64,000 nucleotides of DNA from Roseobacter denitrificans OCh 114 (GCF_000014045.1 NC_008209.1:3371001-3435000), one strand, 5' to 3'; positions 19,131-32,687 are shown, counted from the first letter of the stretch. Notes: a model not told the origin generated them from the letters alone. A program made the numbers and translations.

Positions 19131-19706
19131 TTAACGCGGGGCGCTGCCGGCCTCGCGCGCTATTTTCGCCTGGTATTTGCGTTCCAGAACAAGCTGCTGC
19201 GGCTCCCAGAAGTAGCGTTGATCCTCCAGCGTTGGCGACCAATAAAGCAATCCACCCGTGCGCCATGGGTCCAAAACGATACCGTCGTTCATCGTCTCAC
19301 CGCGCGCGCTGATGATCGCCGTGCTATGGTCAATCCGAAGCTCATTTCCTTCGGCAATTGCGCGGTGCATCTCAAGTGTCTGAAAGTCTTCGGCATTCAG
19401 TCGCTTTTGAATATCCTCCGCCCAGTGGACGCACAATCCGCGCGCGCGCCATCCGTTGTTAACCTTGGCGTTGTGGATGATCGGGATGTCGGTGACGTTA
19501 TACTCTTCGGCCAATTGCAGCGAGTAGGTATAAGCAATATGAGCGGCGCGGTCGGCCTCTTGCGGGTCAACATTTGGGCTGAGGTTGCGTATCTCACGTG
19601 CAAGCATATTGATATCGTTTTGTGTCACGTCTCTGGGTGCTGGTGCGCAAGCCGTCACAAAAACAACTGCCACGAGCAGTCCAAACAGATTTAGTAATCG
19701 CCGCAT
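19131..19706 (-). CDS. Lipoprotein with possible Cys-His-Asp catalytic triad
   Basis: A 191-residue predicted outer- or inner-membrane lipoprotein: a lipobox ends at Cys20 (FVTAC) after a hydrophobic signal. I do not recognise the family. The mature part has Cys92 at the start of a predicted helix (RGLCVHWAEDI), His127 in IDHSTAII and Asp146 in IVLDPW, in the order and spacing seen in papain-like/transglutaminase-like folds, with a Trp/Tyr-rich end (LLYWSP). A peptidase, transglutaminase or inactive relative is possible. It is convergent with prs, 21 bp apart. Confidence 0.75.
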   Translation of the reverse strand: MRRLLNLFGLLVAVVFVTACAPAPRDVTQNDINMLAREIRNLSPNVDPQEADRAAHIAYTYSLQLAEEYNVTDIPIIHNAKVNNGWRARGLCVHWAEDIQKRLNAEDFQTLEMHRAIAEGNELRIDHSTAIISARGETMNDGIVLDPWRTGGLLYWSPTLEDQRYFWEPQQLVLERKYQAKIAREAGSAPR

Positions 19707-20588
19707 ATAACACCCTGCCTGCCCTATTGTGCGAGTAAACTAAGGGAATAACGCGAAAAGCGCAGCCGCAAAATGAAAGACAGCAAAAGAAATCGGCGGA
19801 TTGGCCGTAACATTTCTTTTGTTTCGGTACGCACATGCACCGTTTCTGACCTGCGCCTCAACAGGCCGCTCGTTCACAACAAGGGACTGTCGATTAGAGT
19901 TCTTGCTTTCGAAGCTCGGACCGTCGGGAGCGGATTGCAGAGCAGTCTCACGATGACAGGTCGGTGACGCTATCGGGATATTGCACAGCGATCGGACGGC
20001 TAGTGCTGTAGGGATTGGCTTCGTTGTGGCGCCCACGTCAATACTACAGACATTTTCGCGCATTTTCTGGATGAATGAGCCGCTGCGCGATCAAACACAA
20101 CGCCTTCAACTTTCTGTTGAGCAGATTCAATTGCGCTGTTGTCCGCGGGTTTTCGAGGCATTAAGTCGACGTTCGCGCAGATACTGTAATCCAGTTTGCG
20201 AAAGACAAATCCGCCGATGCGACCGCCTCTTTTTCTATTGCGATGTCAGGTCCCACCACGGCCCCATTTGTACACCTGAAAGAGACGTTCGCCCTGATCT
20301 GCGAAACCAATATCGACCACCGAACCAATTGCAATGGGTGGCGACACAGCTTGTGCGCAGGCCGAGCCGGACCTCGCTCTTTTTCTGGCGTACGGACACC
20401 ATTCCAGTTCACGATTTCTTTGTGATCCTCGCACTGCTTAGGGTGCGCCTGTCATATCGAATTTTTTTGCTCAACCAAAACCCACCTTAATCTTGACCCC
20501 ACGGGACTTATTCCGTGTGATCATGCCTGCTTCCCGGCGAAGTCCACCGTCAAGGCAGAGGCGCCTGCCAATTCGAACGAACGCTGAG
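19707..20588. other. Gene-poor stretch between the lipoprotein and chemoreceptor genes
   Basis: About 880 bp without a gene I can support. The open frames inside are short, lack family motifs and have rare-residue-rich composition. On the minus strand between 20161 and 20434 two overlapping frames contain stretches (for example IGSVVDIGFADQGERLF) that faintly resemble a decayed PilZ-like domain, but no continuous reading frame exists. Confidence 0.5.
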
Positions 20589-23039
20589 TCAGGCGGTTTT
20601 TCGCATTACTTTTGACGCACCGTCTGACAACGCGGCACCGGGTTGCAAACGAAACGCGGCGACAGACTTTGTCAGATCTACCGAAACACTTCTGAGCGAC
20701 TGAACTGCCGTTTCCGTCTCTGCAAATACTACTGAATTGTTCTTGGTATCCGCGTCCAGATCGCTGGTGGCTTTGGAGATTGTTCTGATGCCTGTTGATG
20801 TTTCGGTTGTTGCGATAACAATATCCTCCAGCTTGGAAGAGGCATCCGCCACAGCTGAAACTATGCCGCTCAGGGCTTCGCCAGAAGCATTTACGAGATC
20901 AACGCCACGGTTGACCTGATCCGCCGAAACATTCGTAAGATCGGCGATTTCCTGCGCTGCCCGAGAAGACCGCATCGCCAACTCTCGTACCTCAGTCGCA
21001 ACAACTGCAAAACCTCTTCCTTGCTCACCAGCCCGCGCGGCTTCTACTCCGGCATTCAAGGCCAACAAGTTTGTTTGGAAAGCGATATCATCAATCAACT
21101 TCAGCACTTTGGCGATTTCATCGGAAGAGGACTTGATTTCATTCATCGCATCAATGGTTTGGGTAACGATCTGATTTCCTGATGCGGCCATTTCCTCAAC
21201 CGACTTCACGGCACTGCCGGCTGTTTTTGCCGCATCCGCCGCGGTGCTTACCGAGTTTGTCATCTGCGCCAAGTCCTCGGCGGATTGCGCAAGCGATGAC
21301 GCATTTTTCTGTGACCGACGGCTCAAATCCTTGGAGGCTTCAGCAATGTTATGTGATGCCTCGTCAAGCAGATTGGAGGAGCCGGAGATGTCAGAGATCG
21401 TTTTGGACAAGCTGTTCGTCGTATTGTTCATGGCGACCGCTATTTCGGCAAAAATTCCCTCAAAGTCTTCGGGCATACGATGGGACAGATTTCCTTCTGC
21501 CAACTGGTCCAGCGCATGACGCACAGCGCCCAATCCCAAATCAGCTGCCTGGCCAATTCTATTCATTCCGTCGCAAATTTCTGCAAAAACGCCCTCCTTG
21601 TCTTCGATGTTCAAGCGCTGCGAAAAATCCCCTGCCGCACAGGCCTCAACGACTTTTGCGATATCTTCTGCCGCCTTGCGCTCTTTCGCATAGCGCTTTT
21701 GCGCATCGGCTTTCTCTTTCTCGGCAAGGGCCGCCTGCTGCTCAATCTGGTCTTTTTCCTGTTGGGCGCTCTGTATTTCCAATGCCCGCTGCTGCGCTGC
21801 TGCATCAGCTTCTGCCTGACGCGCCTGCAACATCTTTTCCCGAAAGGCCATGACCGCTTTGTGCAGGTCCTTGATCTCTTCAAGCTCTTTTCGGTTTTCC
21901 CGAACTCTGATATCCAAGTCACCTTGGGCCATCGCTTTTAGAATGCGGGATGTTGCCCCCAACAGTCCCCCGACACGCGCACGTATCTGGAAATAAATCA
22001 CACAAAGCACTGTAAATGTGGTGAATGCGACGGCGATGCTTCCAATTGCCATCATCCATGCCGAGCGCTCCCGACCCGTCCAATAGGCATTGAGCGCTTC
22101 ACCGCTGTCTTGTGACAGGTTTTCCATGGCACCCAACGCCGCATTGGAGCGTTCAAAGAAATCCGCAAATGATATGCTGTAGTTTACAGGCGCCCCGTCA
22201 AGCGCAGCTTCTGATTCCGTTTTAAGGTCCGCCAGAATAGACTGATATTCACTGAAATAGAGTTGCTCTGCTGCAGATATATCGTTCACGATGCTTTCCG
22301 GAAGCCCGCTGACCCCCAAGGTTTTGTTCCGTAGTGCATTCCATGCACCTCGCGCCCGTGATTGATCAAGCCGAAGCTGACCAGCATCTACTTCTCCTAT
22401 CGCTTCGTTGTTGAGAGTTGCGATCGCGAAATATGTCCGTGCGCGTCCACCGAATTCCCGGACTTCCCATGCGCCCAGTTGCGCAGCTTGCAATGCCCCC
22501 GCTACTTTAGACGAAACGCTCACCCTGTTGCGCAGCAACTGAGTGGCATTTTTCAATGCGATGACTTCGGTTTTCAACTCAAACGGCAATTCGTATGAGC
22601 GTTTCGCATCCCGCTCAGAACGGCTCACCCTGAGCAGACTGTCAATTTCCCGGCGCATCGCATTTACGCGCGCAAGGCTTTCCCGTGTTTGATTGATAAA
22701 CGTGTTCTTGACCGGAAGATGAGCGGCACTTTCAGCGATCTCTATCGCCGCTTTGAGCCCCGCGTCAGCCAACGCGCGTTGTTGGTCAATCAGGTCGCGG
22801 AAGTTCGCAGGGATTGGTTCCTCAAACGCCAAAGCCACCTGCGTCACGCTGCGCTCCAATGACATGGCGACCGTCGCGCTCATGGCTGTGGTTTCCGTGT
22901 CGACGAATACCGCAGCGCTGCGAACATCCTGCAACTCTCGCACAGATTTCAGCGCCACAGTACCGCCGAGCGCCAGTAACATGGTGCCAATGATACCAAA
23001 ACCAACCAAAATAAACACCGAAAGCCGCATGTAACGCAT
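20589..23039 (-). CDS. Methyl-accepting chemotaxis protein with several HAMP modules
   Basis: An 816-residue transmembrane chemoreceptor. TM1 is at about residues 6-29, a helical periplasmic sensor of about 300 residues follows, and TM2 is at about 327-350. HAMP1 (about 351-403) is followed by a long Ala/Gln/Glu coiled coil (about 405-460), then two more HAMP-like units ending in AGDFSQRL and EGNLSHRM. The signalling hairpin tip [20 protein letters not shown] near residue 648 and the following [18 protein letters not shown] are canonical. No CheB/CheR-tethering pentapeptide is at the C-terminus. No che gene is nearby; the ligand is unknown. Confidence 0.95.
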   Translation of the reverse strand: MRYMRLSVFILVGFGIIGTMLLALGGTVALKSVRELQDVRSAAVFVDTETTAMSATVAMSLERSVTQVALAFEEPIPANFRDLIDQQRALADAGLKAAIEIAESAAHLPVKNTFINQTRESLARVNAMRREIDSLLRVSRSERDAKRSYELPFELKTEVIALKNATQLLRNRVSVSSKVAGALQAAQLGAWEVREFGGRARTYFAIATLNNEAIGEVDAGQLRLDQSRARGAWNALRNKTLGVSGLPESIVNDISAAEQLYFSEYQSILADLKTESEAALDGAPVNYSISFADFFERSNAALGAMENLSQDSGEALNAYWTGRERSAWMMAIGSIAVAFTTFTVLCVIYFQIRARVGGLLGATSRILKAMAQGDLDIRVRENRKELEEIKDLHKAVMAFREKMLQARQAEADAAAQQRALEIQSAQQEKDQIEQQAALAEKEKADAQKRYAKERKAAEDIAKVVEACAAGDFSQRLNIEDKEGVFAEICDGMNRIGQAADLGLGAVRHALDQLAEGNLSHRMPEDFEGIFAEIAVAMNNTTNSLSKTISDISGSSNLLDEASHNIAEASKDLSRRSQKNASSLAQSAEDLAQMTNSVSTAADAAKTAGSAVKSVEEMAASGNQIVTQTIDAMNEIKSSSDEIAKVLKLIDDIAFQTNLLALNAGVEAARAGEQGRGFAVVATEVRELAMRSSRAAQEIADLTNVSADQVNRGVDLVNASGEALSGIVSAVADASSKLEDIVIATTETSTGIRTISKATSDLDADTKNNSVVFAETETAVQSLRSVSVDLTKSVAAFRLQPGAALSDGASKVMRKTA

Positions 23040-23439
23040 CCTATTATTCTACGTCTGGTGAGCGTAATCACTAAAAGTGAATTATAGATTGATCGTCATA
23101 TCTGGTATTTCATGCTGAATGATACTTTTTGAAACCAAGCGACCCTACGAGCGAGCGATATGACAGCGGGTCATTCCGGCCCTGCATGATCACCGACAAC
23201 ACCCCAAGCACAGCGGTAAATGGCTGTCATGGCGAGGGTTCCCGGACAAACACAAACGCTTGTTGGCGTCTGCCAGTTCCTCAAGTCCGCGTCCAAAAAC
23301 CGGTATCGCGATATAAAAGACGGGTCGCGAGCAAGCCCCTAACAGTGGCGAGCGTGCATCACAGCCGCCCGAACCCCGGTCACAACAAAGAAAGGCCCCG
23401 CGTCTCCGCGAGGCCTTTGAAATTGTCTGATGCACATGC
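23040..23439. other. Intergenic region between the chemoreceptor gene and atpC
   Basis: About 400 bp on which I see no gene. It holds the terminator of the atp operon at 23391-23418 and, next to the chemoreceptor start, an AT-rich stretch (23050-23130) likely to contain that gene's promoter. Confidence 0.6.
23391..23418 (-). terminator. Terminator of the atpHAGDC operon
   Basis: A 12-bp stem with one mismatch (AAAGGCCTCGCG / CGCGGGGCCTTT on the minus strand) with a 4-nt loop, followed by CTTTG, lies 20 bp beyond the atpC stop. It fits an intrinsic terminator with a short T tract. Confidence 0.75.
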
Positions 23440-23856
23440 TCAGAGCGTGATGTGATCGCCCACCGCCACCATGTCAGCCAGCATCTTTGCGGCATCGTCG
23501 ACGGGTCCGGGTTCATTCGCAAAGGCTTCTTTTGCCTTGACCAGCGCCTCTTCGGCTTCTTTCACCATCGCGTCGTGATCCGCCTTGGTCACTTCCGCTT
23601 TGGGGATCGCACGCTCGGCGAGGACGGAAATGCTGCTTGCGGTGATTTCGGCGAAACCGCCCGTGACGACGTATTCTGACGTGCCATCGGGGCCTTCGGT
23701 CACCAGCAGGCCGGGGCGCAGGGTGGTGATGGTGGGCGCATGCTCCGCCATCGCCGTCATGTCGCCATCGGCACCCGGAATCTGCACTGCCGTCACCTGC
23801 CCGGAGGCAAGCAAGCGTTCAGGCGAAACGAGGTCGAACTGGACTGTATCTGCCAT
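23440..23856 (-). CDS. atpC: ATP synthase F1 epsilon subunit
   Basis: A 138-residue epsilon subunit, part of the rotor stalk that couples proton flow to the catalytic head and can inhibit ATP hydrolysis. The N-terminal beta-sandwich starts [24 protein letters not shown]; the C-terminal helical part is shorter and Ala/Lys-rich, as in other alphaproteobacteria. It is the last gene of the F1 operon, 12 bp after atpD. Confidence 0.96.
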
Positions 23857-23868
23857 GGGTCAGGCTCC

Positions 23869-26188
<2,320 letters not shown>

Positions 26189-26203
26189 TGCCTATCTCCC
26201 GCT

Positions 26204-27742
26204 TCAGGCGAAGTCGGATGCGAATTCGCTGATCGCGGCTTTGAGTTTATCTGCGGCATCGCCTTTGATCTTGGGATCTTCGTTCGTGATCCAGTCCAAT
26301 ACGTCGCTGTGCTTGGAACGCATGTGGTTGAGCAGTGCTTCTTCGAAGCGGCCCACATCCTTGACGTCGACCTTGTCGAGGAAACCGTTCGTACCGGCAA
26401 AGATCACGCAGACGATCTCGGCATTGGTCAGCGGCGAATATTGCGGCTGCTTCATCAGTTCGGTCAGACGCGCACCACGCGCCAGCAACTGCTGTGTCGA
26501 TGCGTCAAGATCGGAGCCGAACTGCGCAAAGGCGGCCATTTCGCGATACTGCGCAAGGCTCAGTTTCACCGGACCCGCTACGGAGGACATTGCCGAGGTC
26601 TGCGCCGAAGACCCAACGCGCGAAACTGACAGACCGGTATTCACCGCGGGGCGGATACCTTGATAAAACAGTTCCGTTTCGAGGAAGATCTGACCGTCCG
26701 TGATCGAAATAACGTTCGTCGGAATAAAGGCCGACACGTCACCGCCTTGCGTTTCGATGATCGGCAGCGCGGTCAGGGACCCGTTGCCCGCATCGTCCCC
26801 AAGTTTCGCGGAGCGCTCAAGCAGACGGGAGTGGAGGTAGAAAACGTCACCCGGATAGGCTTCGCGACCCGGTGGACGGCGCAGAAGCAGCGACATCTGA
26901 CGATAGGACACGGCCTGTTTGCTGAGATCATCATAGACGATCAGCGCGTGGCGGCCATTGTCGCGGAAATGCTCGGCCATGGCTGTCGCGGAGTAAGGCG
27001 CGAGGAACTGCATTGGTGCAGGCTCGGACGCTGTCGCAGCCACGACGATGGAATAGTTGATCGCGCCTGTTTCTTCGAGCTTCTTGACCAACTGAGCAAC
27101 GGTTGAGCGTTTTTGGCCGATCGCGACGTATACGCAATAAAGCTTCTTGCTCTCGTCATCGCCCGCGGCGTCGTTGTAGGATTTCTGGTTCAGGATCGCG
27201 TCCAGAGCAACGGCAGTTTTGCCGGTCTGACGGTCGCCGATGATAAGTTCGCGCTGACCACGACCAATCGGGATCATCGAGTCAACCGCCTTGAGGCCGG
27301 TCGCCATTGGCTCATGCACGGACTTGCGCGGGATGATGCCCGGCGCCTTGACGTCGGCCACGGAGGTTGTTTTTGTCTTGATCGGGCCTTTGCCGTCAAT
27401 CGGGTTGCCGAGGCCATCGACCACACGGCCCAAAAGTTCATCACCGGTGGGCACGGACACGATGGAATTCGTGCGCTTTACCGTGTCGCCTTCCTTGATG
27501 TCCCGGTCAGAGCCGAAGATAACCACACCGACGTTGTCGGATTCCAGGTTCAGCGCCATGCCCTGAATACCACCGGGGAATTCGACCATCTCACCGGCCT
27601 GAACATTGTCCAGCCCGTAGACCCGCGCGATCCCGTCACCGACGGAAAGTACGCGACCAACCTCGGCCACTTCAGCTTCTTGACCGAAATTCTTGATCTG
27701 GTCCTTCAGGATCGCAGAAATTTCTGCTGCTTGGATACCCAT
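26204..27742 (-). CDS. atpA: ATP synthase F1 alpha subunit
   Basis: A 512-residue non-catalytic, nucleotide-binding alpha subunit. GDRQTGKT at residues 169-176 is the P-loop and [17 protein letters not shown] near the C-terminal third is characteristic. The start codon abuts the atpH stop (no gap). Length is normal for alphaproteobacteria. Confidence 0.99.
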   Translation of the reverse strand: MGIQAAEISAILKDQIKNFGQEAEVAEVGRVLSVGDGIARVYGLDNVQAGEMVEFPGGIQGMALNLESDNVGVVIFGSDRDIKEGDTVKRTNSIVSVPTGDELLGRVVDGLGNPIDGKGPIKTKTTSVADVKAPGIIPRKSVHEPMATGLKAVDSMIPIGRGQRELIIGDRQTGKTAVALDAILNQKSYNDAAGDDESKKLYCVYVAIGQKRSTVAQLVKKLEETGAINYSIVVAATASEPAPMQFLAPYSATAMAEHFRDNGRHALIVYDDLSKQAVSYRQMSLLLRRPPGREAYPGDVFYLHSRLLERSAKLGDDAGNGSLTALPIIETQGGDVSAFIPTNVISITDGQIFLETELFYQGIRPAVNTGLSVSRVGSSAQTSAMSSVAGPVKLSLAQYREMAAFAQFGSDLDASTQQLLARGARLTELMKQPQYSPLTNAEIVCVIFAGTNGFLDKVDVKDVGRFEEALLNHMRSKHSDVLDWITNEDPKIKGDAADKLKAAISEFASDFA

Positions 27743-28303
27743 TTATCCGACCTCTTTCATTGCATTCTGGAGGGAATTCAGTTTCGAGCGGATTGACGTA
27801 TCAATCATGCGCGAACCGACTTTAACGACGAGACCGCCGATGAGGCTTTCATCAACGGACGCATTCAATGTGACAGTTTTGCCTGTGGAGGCTTTGAGCG
27901 TTTTGGCCAGCTTATCGGCCTGCGTTTTGGTCAGCGCCTTGGCGGAGACGACATCGGCCGTCACTTCACCCTTGTCCTCTGCGATGATCTCGCGCAGCGT
28001 GGACAGCAGTTGCGGCACCACGAACAGGCGGCGCTTCTGAGCCATCAGGGAAAGTGTATTCGCCATTGTCGCACTAAGCCCCATTTTCGCGGCAAGTGCG
28101 GAAATGGCAGCTTCCTGTTCTTCTCTTGTGTAGATCGGCGACATGATCAGAGCACCGAAATCAGCGCTTTCGGCAAGCGCGCCTTGCAAGACGTTTATGT
28201 CATCTTCGAGTGTTTTTACCGATTTGGAGTCTTTAGCAATATCATAAACAGCCGTTGCATATCGCGCAGCAACGCCAGTGGAAATCGAAGCTGGTTCTGA
28301 CAC
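27743..28303 (-). CDS. atpH: ATP synthase F1 delta subunit
   Basis: A 186-residue delta subunit, part of the peripheral stalk joining F1 to the b subunits. The start is set at the GTG at 28303 because it gives the family N-terminus (MSEPASISTGVAARYATAVYD); a GTG six bases upstream is the alternative, and a purine-rich GGAAGGGTGG site precedes both. It is the first gene of the F1 operon; the F0 genes (atpI-B-E-F) are elsewhere, as is usual in Rhodobacterales. Confidence 0.96.
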   Translation of the reverse strand: MSEPASISTGVAARYATAVYDIAKDSKSVKTLEDDINVLQGALAESADFGALIMSPIYTREEQEAAISALAAKMGLSATMANTLSLMAQKRRLFVVPQLLSTLREIIAEDKGEVTADVVSAKALTKTQADKLAKTLKASTGKTVTLNASVDESLIGGLVVKVGSRMIDTSIRSKLNSLQNAMKEVG

Positions 28304-28602
28304 GTCCACCCTTCCGATGTTCTGGTCCCGACATACGCGGAATGCCCGCGCGGTCTAAGAAGTTGGTGCGGACAAAGTTGCCTCTGACCGACGAAATCAG
28401 CGGTGATGTAGCAGAGGAGGTTCCACCCCGCAACATGTCTTAGCATTTGTTCATTTCGGCGGTTTCCTCATGTTTTCAGGCGCTTGGCGAAAGTGCGACG
28501 GTTTGGCCCTCCAAAAAGTTTTGATTTTGCAACGCAAAGGCAGCCAGATTGCGATTCTGCGCTGCCGAAACTTTGTGCAATCGCGCGAAATCGGTTCTGT
28601 GC

Positions 28603-29337
28603 TCAGACCGGTTTGGCCGCGGGTTTCAAAACGCCAACCGGGGCAACGCGGCGTTTGGGTTCCACTTTGCCCTTTGGCGGATAGACCAGCTTGGTCGCCT
28701 CGACCATGAACGCGCCGCTGGCAATGAACGTCGGCATGCGGCGACCGATCTTTTCAAGCGCGGCCCCGGATTTCATCCACAACCGCTGCGATGACGGCAC
28801 CTGATACAATGCGCCAAGGTGGCGTTCGGGCAAGAACTGATGTTTTCGCAACTGTGTTTCCAGCTGGCTCGTCGAATAGGGCCGCCCATAGCCAAAGGGC
28901 GTGCGGTCGCGCCGCGCCCACAGCCCCGCACGGTTTGGCACAATAAACAGTGCCCGCCCCCCCGGACCCAGTACGCGCCAGCATTCCTCAAGCAGATCAG
29001 ACACCCGTTCGGATGTCTCAAGCCCATGCAGCAGGACGAGCTTGTCCACATGTCCGGTTTCGATGGGCCAGGCGACCTCTTCGGTCAGCACCGACACATT
29101 GGGCAGGCCGGAGGGCCATGGCATGACACCCTGCGGCCCGGGCATCAGGGCCATCACCCGACGCGCATCTTTCAGGTAGGGGCGCAGCAAAGGGGCCGCA
29201 AAGCCGAAGCCGACCACGGTCTGCCCCTTCGCTTCGGGCCAGATTTCCATCATCCTGCTGCGCAAAGACATCTGCGCGGCCCGCCCCAGTGCACTGCGGT
29301 AGTAGAAATTTCGCAGGTCCTGTACGTCCAGATGCAT
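28603..29337 (-). CDS. Class I SAM-dependent methyltransferase
   Basis: A 244-residue Methyltransf_11-type protein. The SAM-binding start is [13 protein letters not shown] near residues 41-53, the post-II region is [10 protein letters not shown] and the family segment [18 protein letters not shown] is clear. The C-terminal third is basic and Pro-rich ([14 protein letters not shown]), possibly contacting nucleic acid or membrane. The substrate is not predictable. It is divergent from gloB, 63 bp apart, suggesting a shared promoter region. Confidence 0.88.
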   Translation of the reverse strand: MHLDVQDLRNFYYRSALGRAAQMSLRSRMMEIWPEAKGQTVVGFGFAAPLLRPYLKDARRVMALMPGPQGVMPWPSGLPNVSVLTEEVAWPIETGHVDKLVLLHGLETSERVSDLLEECWRVLGPGGRALFIVPNRAGLWARRDRTPFGYGRPYSTSQLETQLRKHQFLPERHLGALYQVPSSQRLWMKSGAALEKIGRRMPTFIASGAFMVEATKLVYPPKGKVEPKRRVAPVGVLKPAAKPV

Positions 29338-29400
29338 TGCGGCCAGCCTCGTGATCGGTCACTCTTGAAACCAGTGTCGCAAAGCCGGAGGAAAATGACC

Positions 29401-30168
29401 ATGCCCATCGAGATACTGACCATTCCCTGCCTGAACGACAACTACGCGTTTCTGGTGCATGACACGGCGACGGGTCAGACCGCGCTGATTGATGTTCCCG
29501 AGGCGGCCCCGATTCTAAAGGTGCTTGCAGAACGGACGTGGCAGCTGAGTGAGGTCTGGATCACCCATCATCACGCAGACCACGTACAGGGCCTCGGAGA
29601 TATCTTGTCCGCGCATCCGGCGCAGGTGCGCGGGGCAGCGCGCGATGCGCACCGTCTGCCGGCACTTGATGTCGAATTGCGCGACGGGGAGAGCTTTGAT
29701 TTCGCCGGCCACAAGGTCGACGTGATGGACGTTTCCGGACACACGGTCGGCCACATCGCCTATTATTGTGCAGACGCAAAGGCCGTGTTCACCGCAGATA
29801 GCCTGATGGCACTGGGCTGCGGGCGCCTGTTCGAAGGCACCGCCGATCAGATGTGGGACAGCCTGAGCAAGCTCGCGGCCCTGCCCTCCGAGACACAAGT
29901 ATATTCGGGTCATGAATACACCGCCGCCAACGCTAGGTTTGCATTAACCATTGATCCGCATAATCCAGATCTTATATCGCGCTCGGAGGGCATAACGGCG
30001 GCGCGCGCGGCCGCAAAGCCCACCGTTCCATCCACCTTGGCGACAGAAGCCGCAACAAACCCCTTTCTGCGGGCCGCCGACCCTGCCATCCGCGCGCACC
30101 TCAATATGCAGCACGCGAGCGACAGCGAAGTCTTTGCTGAAATTCGCGCCCGCAAAGACGCATTCTAA
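29401..30168 (+). CDS. gloB: Hydroxyacylglutathione hydrolase (glyoxalase II)
   Basis: A 255-residue metallo-beta-lactamase-fold enzyme that hydrolyses S-D-lactoylglutathione in methylglyoxal detoxification. The metal-binding THHHADH motif is at residues 55-61, with further ligands in SGHTVGH, TADSL and YSGHEYT. The ATG at 29401 is preferred to the one six bases upstream because the GGAGG site is then at normal spacing. The C-terminal substrate-binding domain (NPFLRAADP) is present. Confidence 0.95.
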   Translation: MPIEILTIPCLNDNYAFLVHDTATGQTALIDVPEAAPILKVLAERTWQLSEVWITHHHADHVQGLGDILSAHPAQVRGAARDAHRLPALDVELRDGESFDFAGHKVDVMDVSGHTVGHIAYYCADAKAVFTADSLMALGCGRLFEGTADQMWDSLSKLAALPSETQVYSGHEYTAANARFALTIDPHNPDLISRSEGITAARAAAKPTVPSTLATEAATNPFLRAADPAIRAHLNMQHASDSEVFAEIRARKDAF

Positions 30169-30343
30169 CGCCCACATCGTGACCCCTGCGCGGCCTGAAT
30201 CACAAAATGTGAATGGAAAAATGAAGAAAAAACTTGAAGCCGCGCTAGGATCAACCAAACTCTAACTTAATGAGGCTATGGTTGGATGAAGGGCTGATAT
30301 CCCTCGGCTCTGATACCGACCCCGATCAGAAGGAGCACACAAC

Positions 30344-32665
30344 GTGCCTTCATTTTCAACGACACTGGAACAGGCAATTCATTCGGCATTGGCACTCGCA
30401 AACGCGCGTCGCCACGAATTTGCCACGCTGGAACATTTGTTGCTGGCCCTGATTGACGAGCCTGACGCCTCCCGCGTGATGAAAGCGTGCAGCGTGGATA
30501 CCGATGATCTCCGCAAGACACTTGTCGAATTTGTCGACGAGGATCTGAGCAACCTGGTAACCGACATAGACGGATCCGAAGCCGTGCCGACCGCTGCTTT
30601 CCAGCGCGTCATCCAGCGCGCCGCGATCCATGTGCAATCCTCGGGCCGAACAGAAGTGACCGGCGCGAATGTGCTGGTCGCCATTTTTGCCGAGCGCGAA
30701 AGCAATGCCGCATACTTCCTGCAGGAACAGGATATGACGCGCTATGATGCGGTGAACTTCATTGCGCATGGCGTAGCGAAAGACCCTGCATATGGTGAAC
30801 CGCGCCCCGTGTCCGGCGCGCCCGAAGCCGAAGAAGAAACACAAGGCGTGACCGACGGCGAAAAGAAAGAAAGCGCGCTTGAAAAATACTGCGTCGATTT
30901 GAACGCAAAGTCGCGCGAGGGCGATATTGATCCGCTCATTGGCCGCGACTCAGAGGTCGAGCGTTGTATCCAAGTGCTGTGTCGGCGCCGCAAGAACAAT
31001 CCTTTGCTGGTCGGCGACCCCGGGGTCGGGAAAACAGCAATCGCTGAAGGGCTGGCGCGCAAAATCGTTGCGGGCGAAACACCTGAGGTGCTTGCCAAGA
31101 CGACCATTTATTCCCTCGACATGGGCGCGCTGCTGGCCGGCACGCGCTATCGCGGTGATTTCGAAGAGCGTCTGAAGGCCGTCGTGTCCGAGTTGGAAGA
31201 TCATAAAGACGCGGTGCTTTTCATCGACGAAATTCATACCGTGATCGGTGCAGGGGCGACATCGGGTGGCGCGATGGATGCCTCCAATCTGCTCAAACCC
31301 GCCTTGGCGGGCGGCAAACTGCGCACCATGGGGTCCACGACCTACAAGGAATTTCGCCAGCATTTCGAGAAGGACCGCGCGCTGAGCCGCCGGTTCCAGA
31401 AGATCGACGTGAATGAGCCATCTGTCGAAGATGCAGTGAAAATCCTGCGGGGTCTGAAACCCTATTTCGAGGACCACCACGCGGTGAAATACACGGCCGA
31501 TGCGATCAAGACGAGCGTCGAACTGGCCTCGCGTTACATCAACGACCGCAAGCTGCCCGACAGCGCCATTGACGTGATCGACGAAGCGGGCGCCGCTCAG
31601 CATTTGATCGTGGCCGCGAAACGGCGCAAAACGATTGGCACCAAGGAGATCGAAAACGTCGTTGCTAAGATCGCGCGTATTCCGCCGAAGAACGTGTCCA
31701 AAGACGATGCAGAAGTCCTGAAGGACCTCGAAGGGTCGCTGAAACGCGTGGTGTTTGGTCAAAACGCAGCGATTGAAGCGCTTTCATCCGCCATCAAACT
31801 GGCACGTGCCGGTTTGCGCGAACCGGAAAAGCCCATTGGCAACTATCTCTTTGCCGGGCCCACCGGTGTCGGCAAAACTGAAGTCGCCAAGCAACTGGCG
31901 GATACGCTGGGGGTTGAACTTCTACGCTTCGATATGTCCGAATATATGGAGAAGCACGCGGTTTCGCGCCTGATCGGTGCCCCACCGGGATATGTCGGCT
32001 TCGATCAAGGCGGCATGTTGACCGATGGCGTTGATCAGCATCCGCATTGCGTATTGCTTCTTGATGAAATGGAAAAAGCGCATCCGGATGTCTACAACAT
32101 TCTCCTGCAGGTCATGGATCACGGCAAACTGACAGACCACAATGGGAGAACCGTTGATTTCCGAAACGTCGTTCTGATCATGACCTCCAACGCGGGCGCC
32201 GCTGAACAGGCCAAGGAAGCGATTGGCTTTGGGCGTGATCGACGCGAAGGCGAAGATACCGCCGCCATTGAACGCACATTCACGCCTGAATTCCGCAACA
32301 GGTTGGATGCGGTGATCAGCTTTGCGCCGCTACCCAAAGAGGTGATCTTGCGCGTGGTCGAAAAGTTTGTGCTGCAACTCGAAGCGCAGTTGATGGACAG
32401 AAATGTTACAATCGAACTGACAAAACCCGCCGCAGAGTGGCTCGCGGACAAAGGTTACGATGCGAAAATGGGCGCGCGCCCCTTGGGCCGTGTCATTCAA
32501 GAGCACATCAAGAAACCGCTCGCCGAAGACTTGCTGTTCGGCAAGCTTGCCAAGGGCGGCGTTGTAAAAGTAGGTGTCAAGAATGGCGAGATCGATCTCA
32601 AAATCGAAGGACCGGACAAACCGCGTCTAGCCGGGGACAAACCACCTCTGCTGACTGCTGAGTAG
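30344..32665 (+). CDS. clpA: ATP-dependent Clp protease ATPase subunit ClpA
   Basis: A 773-residue AAA+ unfoldase that feeds ClpP. The N-terminal ClpN repeats (residues 1-145) are followed by two AAA+ modules with Walker A motifs at 224-231 (GDPGVGKT) and 505-512 (GPTGVGKT). An acidic linker (EAEEETQGVTDGEKKES) separates the N-domain from D1. The ClpP-docking IGF loop is present (KEAIGFGRDR). Translation begins at a GTG behind AGAAGGAG. The adaptor gene clpS, often directly upstream of clpA, is not in this window. Confidence 0.98.
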   Translation: MPSFSTTLEQAIHSALALANARRHEFATLEHLLLALIDEPDASRVMKACSVDTDDLRKTLVEFVDEDLSNLVTDIDGSEAVPTAAFQRVIQRAAIHVQSSGRTEVTGANVLVAIFAERESNAAYFLQEQDMTRYDAVNFIAHGVAKDPAYGEPRPVSGAPEAEEETQGVTDGEKKESALEKYCVDLNAKSREGDIDPLIGRDSEVERCIQVLCRRRKNNPLLVGDPGVGKTAIAEGLARKIVAGETPEVLAKTTIYSLDMGALLAGTRYRGDFEERLKAVVSELEDHKDAVLFIDEIHTVIGAGATSGGAMDASNLLKPALAGGKLRTMGSTTYKEFRQHFEKDRALSRRFQKIDVNEPSVEDAVKILRGLKPYFEDHHAVKYTADAIKTSVELASRYINDRKLPDSAIDVIDEAGAAQHLIVAAKRRKTIGTKEIENVVAKIARIPPKNVSKDDAEVLKDLEGSLKRVVFGQNAAIEALSSAIKLARAGLREPEKPIGNYLFAGPTGVGKTEVAKQLADTLGVELLRFDMSEYMEKHAVSRLIGAPPGYVGFDQGGMLTDGVDQHPHCVLLLDEMEKAHPDVYNILLQVMDHGKLTDHNGRTVDFRNVVLIMTSNAGAAEQAKEAIGFGRDRREGEDTAAIERTFTPEFRNRLDAVISFAPLPKEVILRVVEKFVLQLEAQLMDRNVTIELTKPAAEWLADKGYDAKMGARPLGRVIQEHIKKPLAEDLLFGKLAKGGVVKVGVKNGEIDLKIEGPDKPRLAGDKPPLLTAE

Positions 32666-32687
32666 CCTTTTGGTATGGTGATACATT

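Noticed and set aside
20161..20434. Possible decayed PilZ-like gene on the minus strand
   Set aside because: A faint resemblance is split between two frames and no RxxxR motif or continuous domain is present, so no pseudogene call is made.
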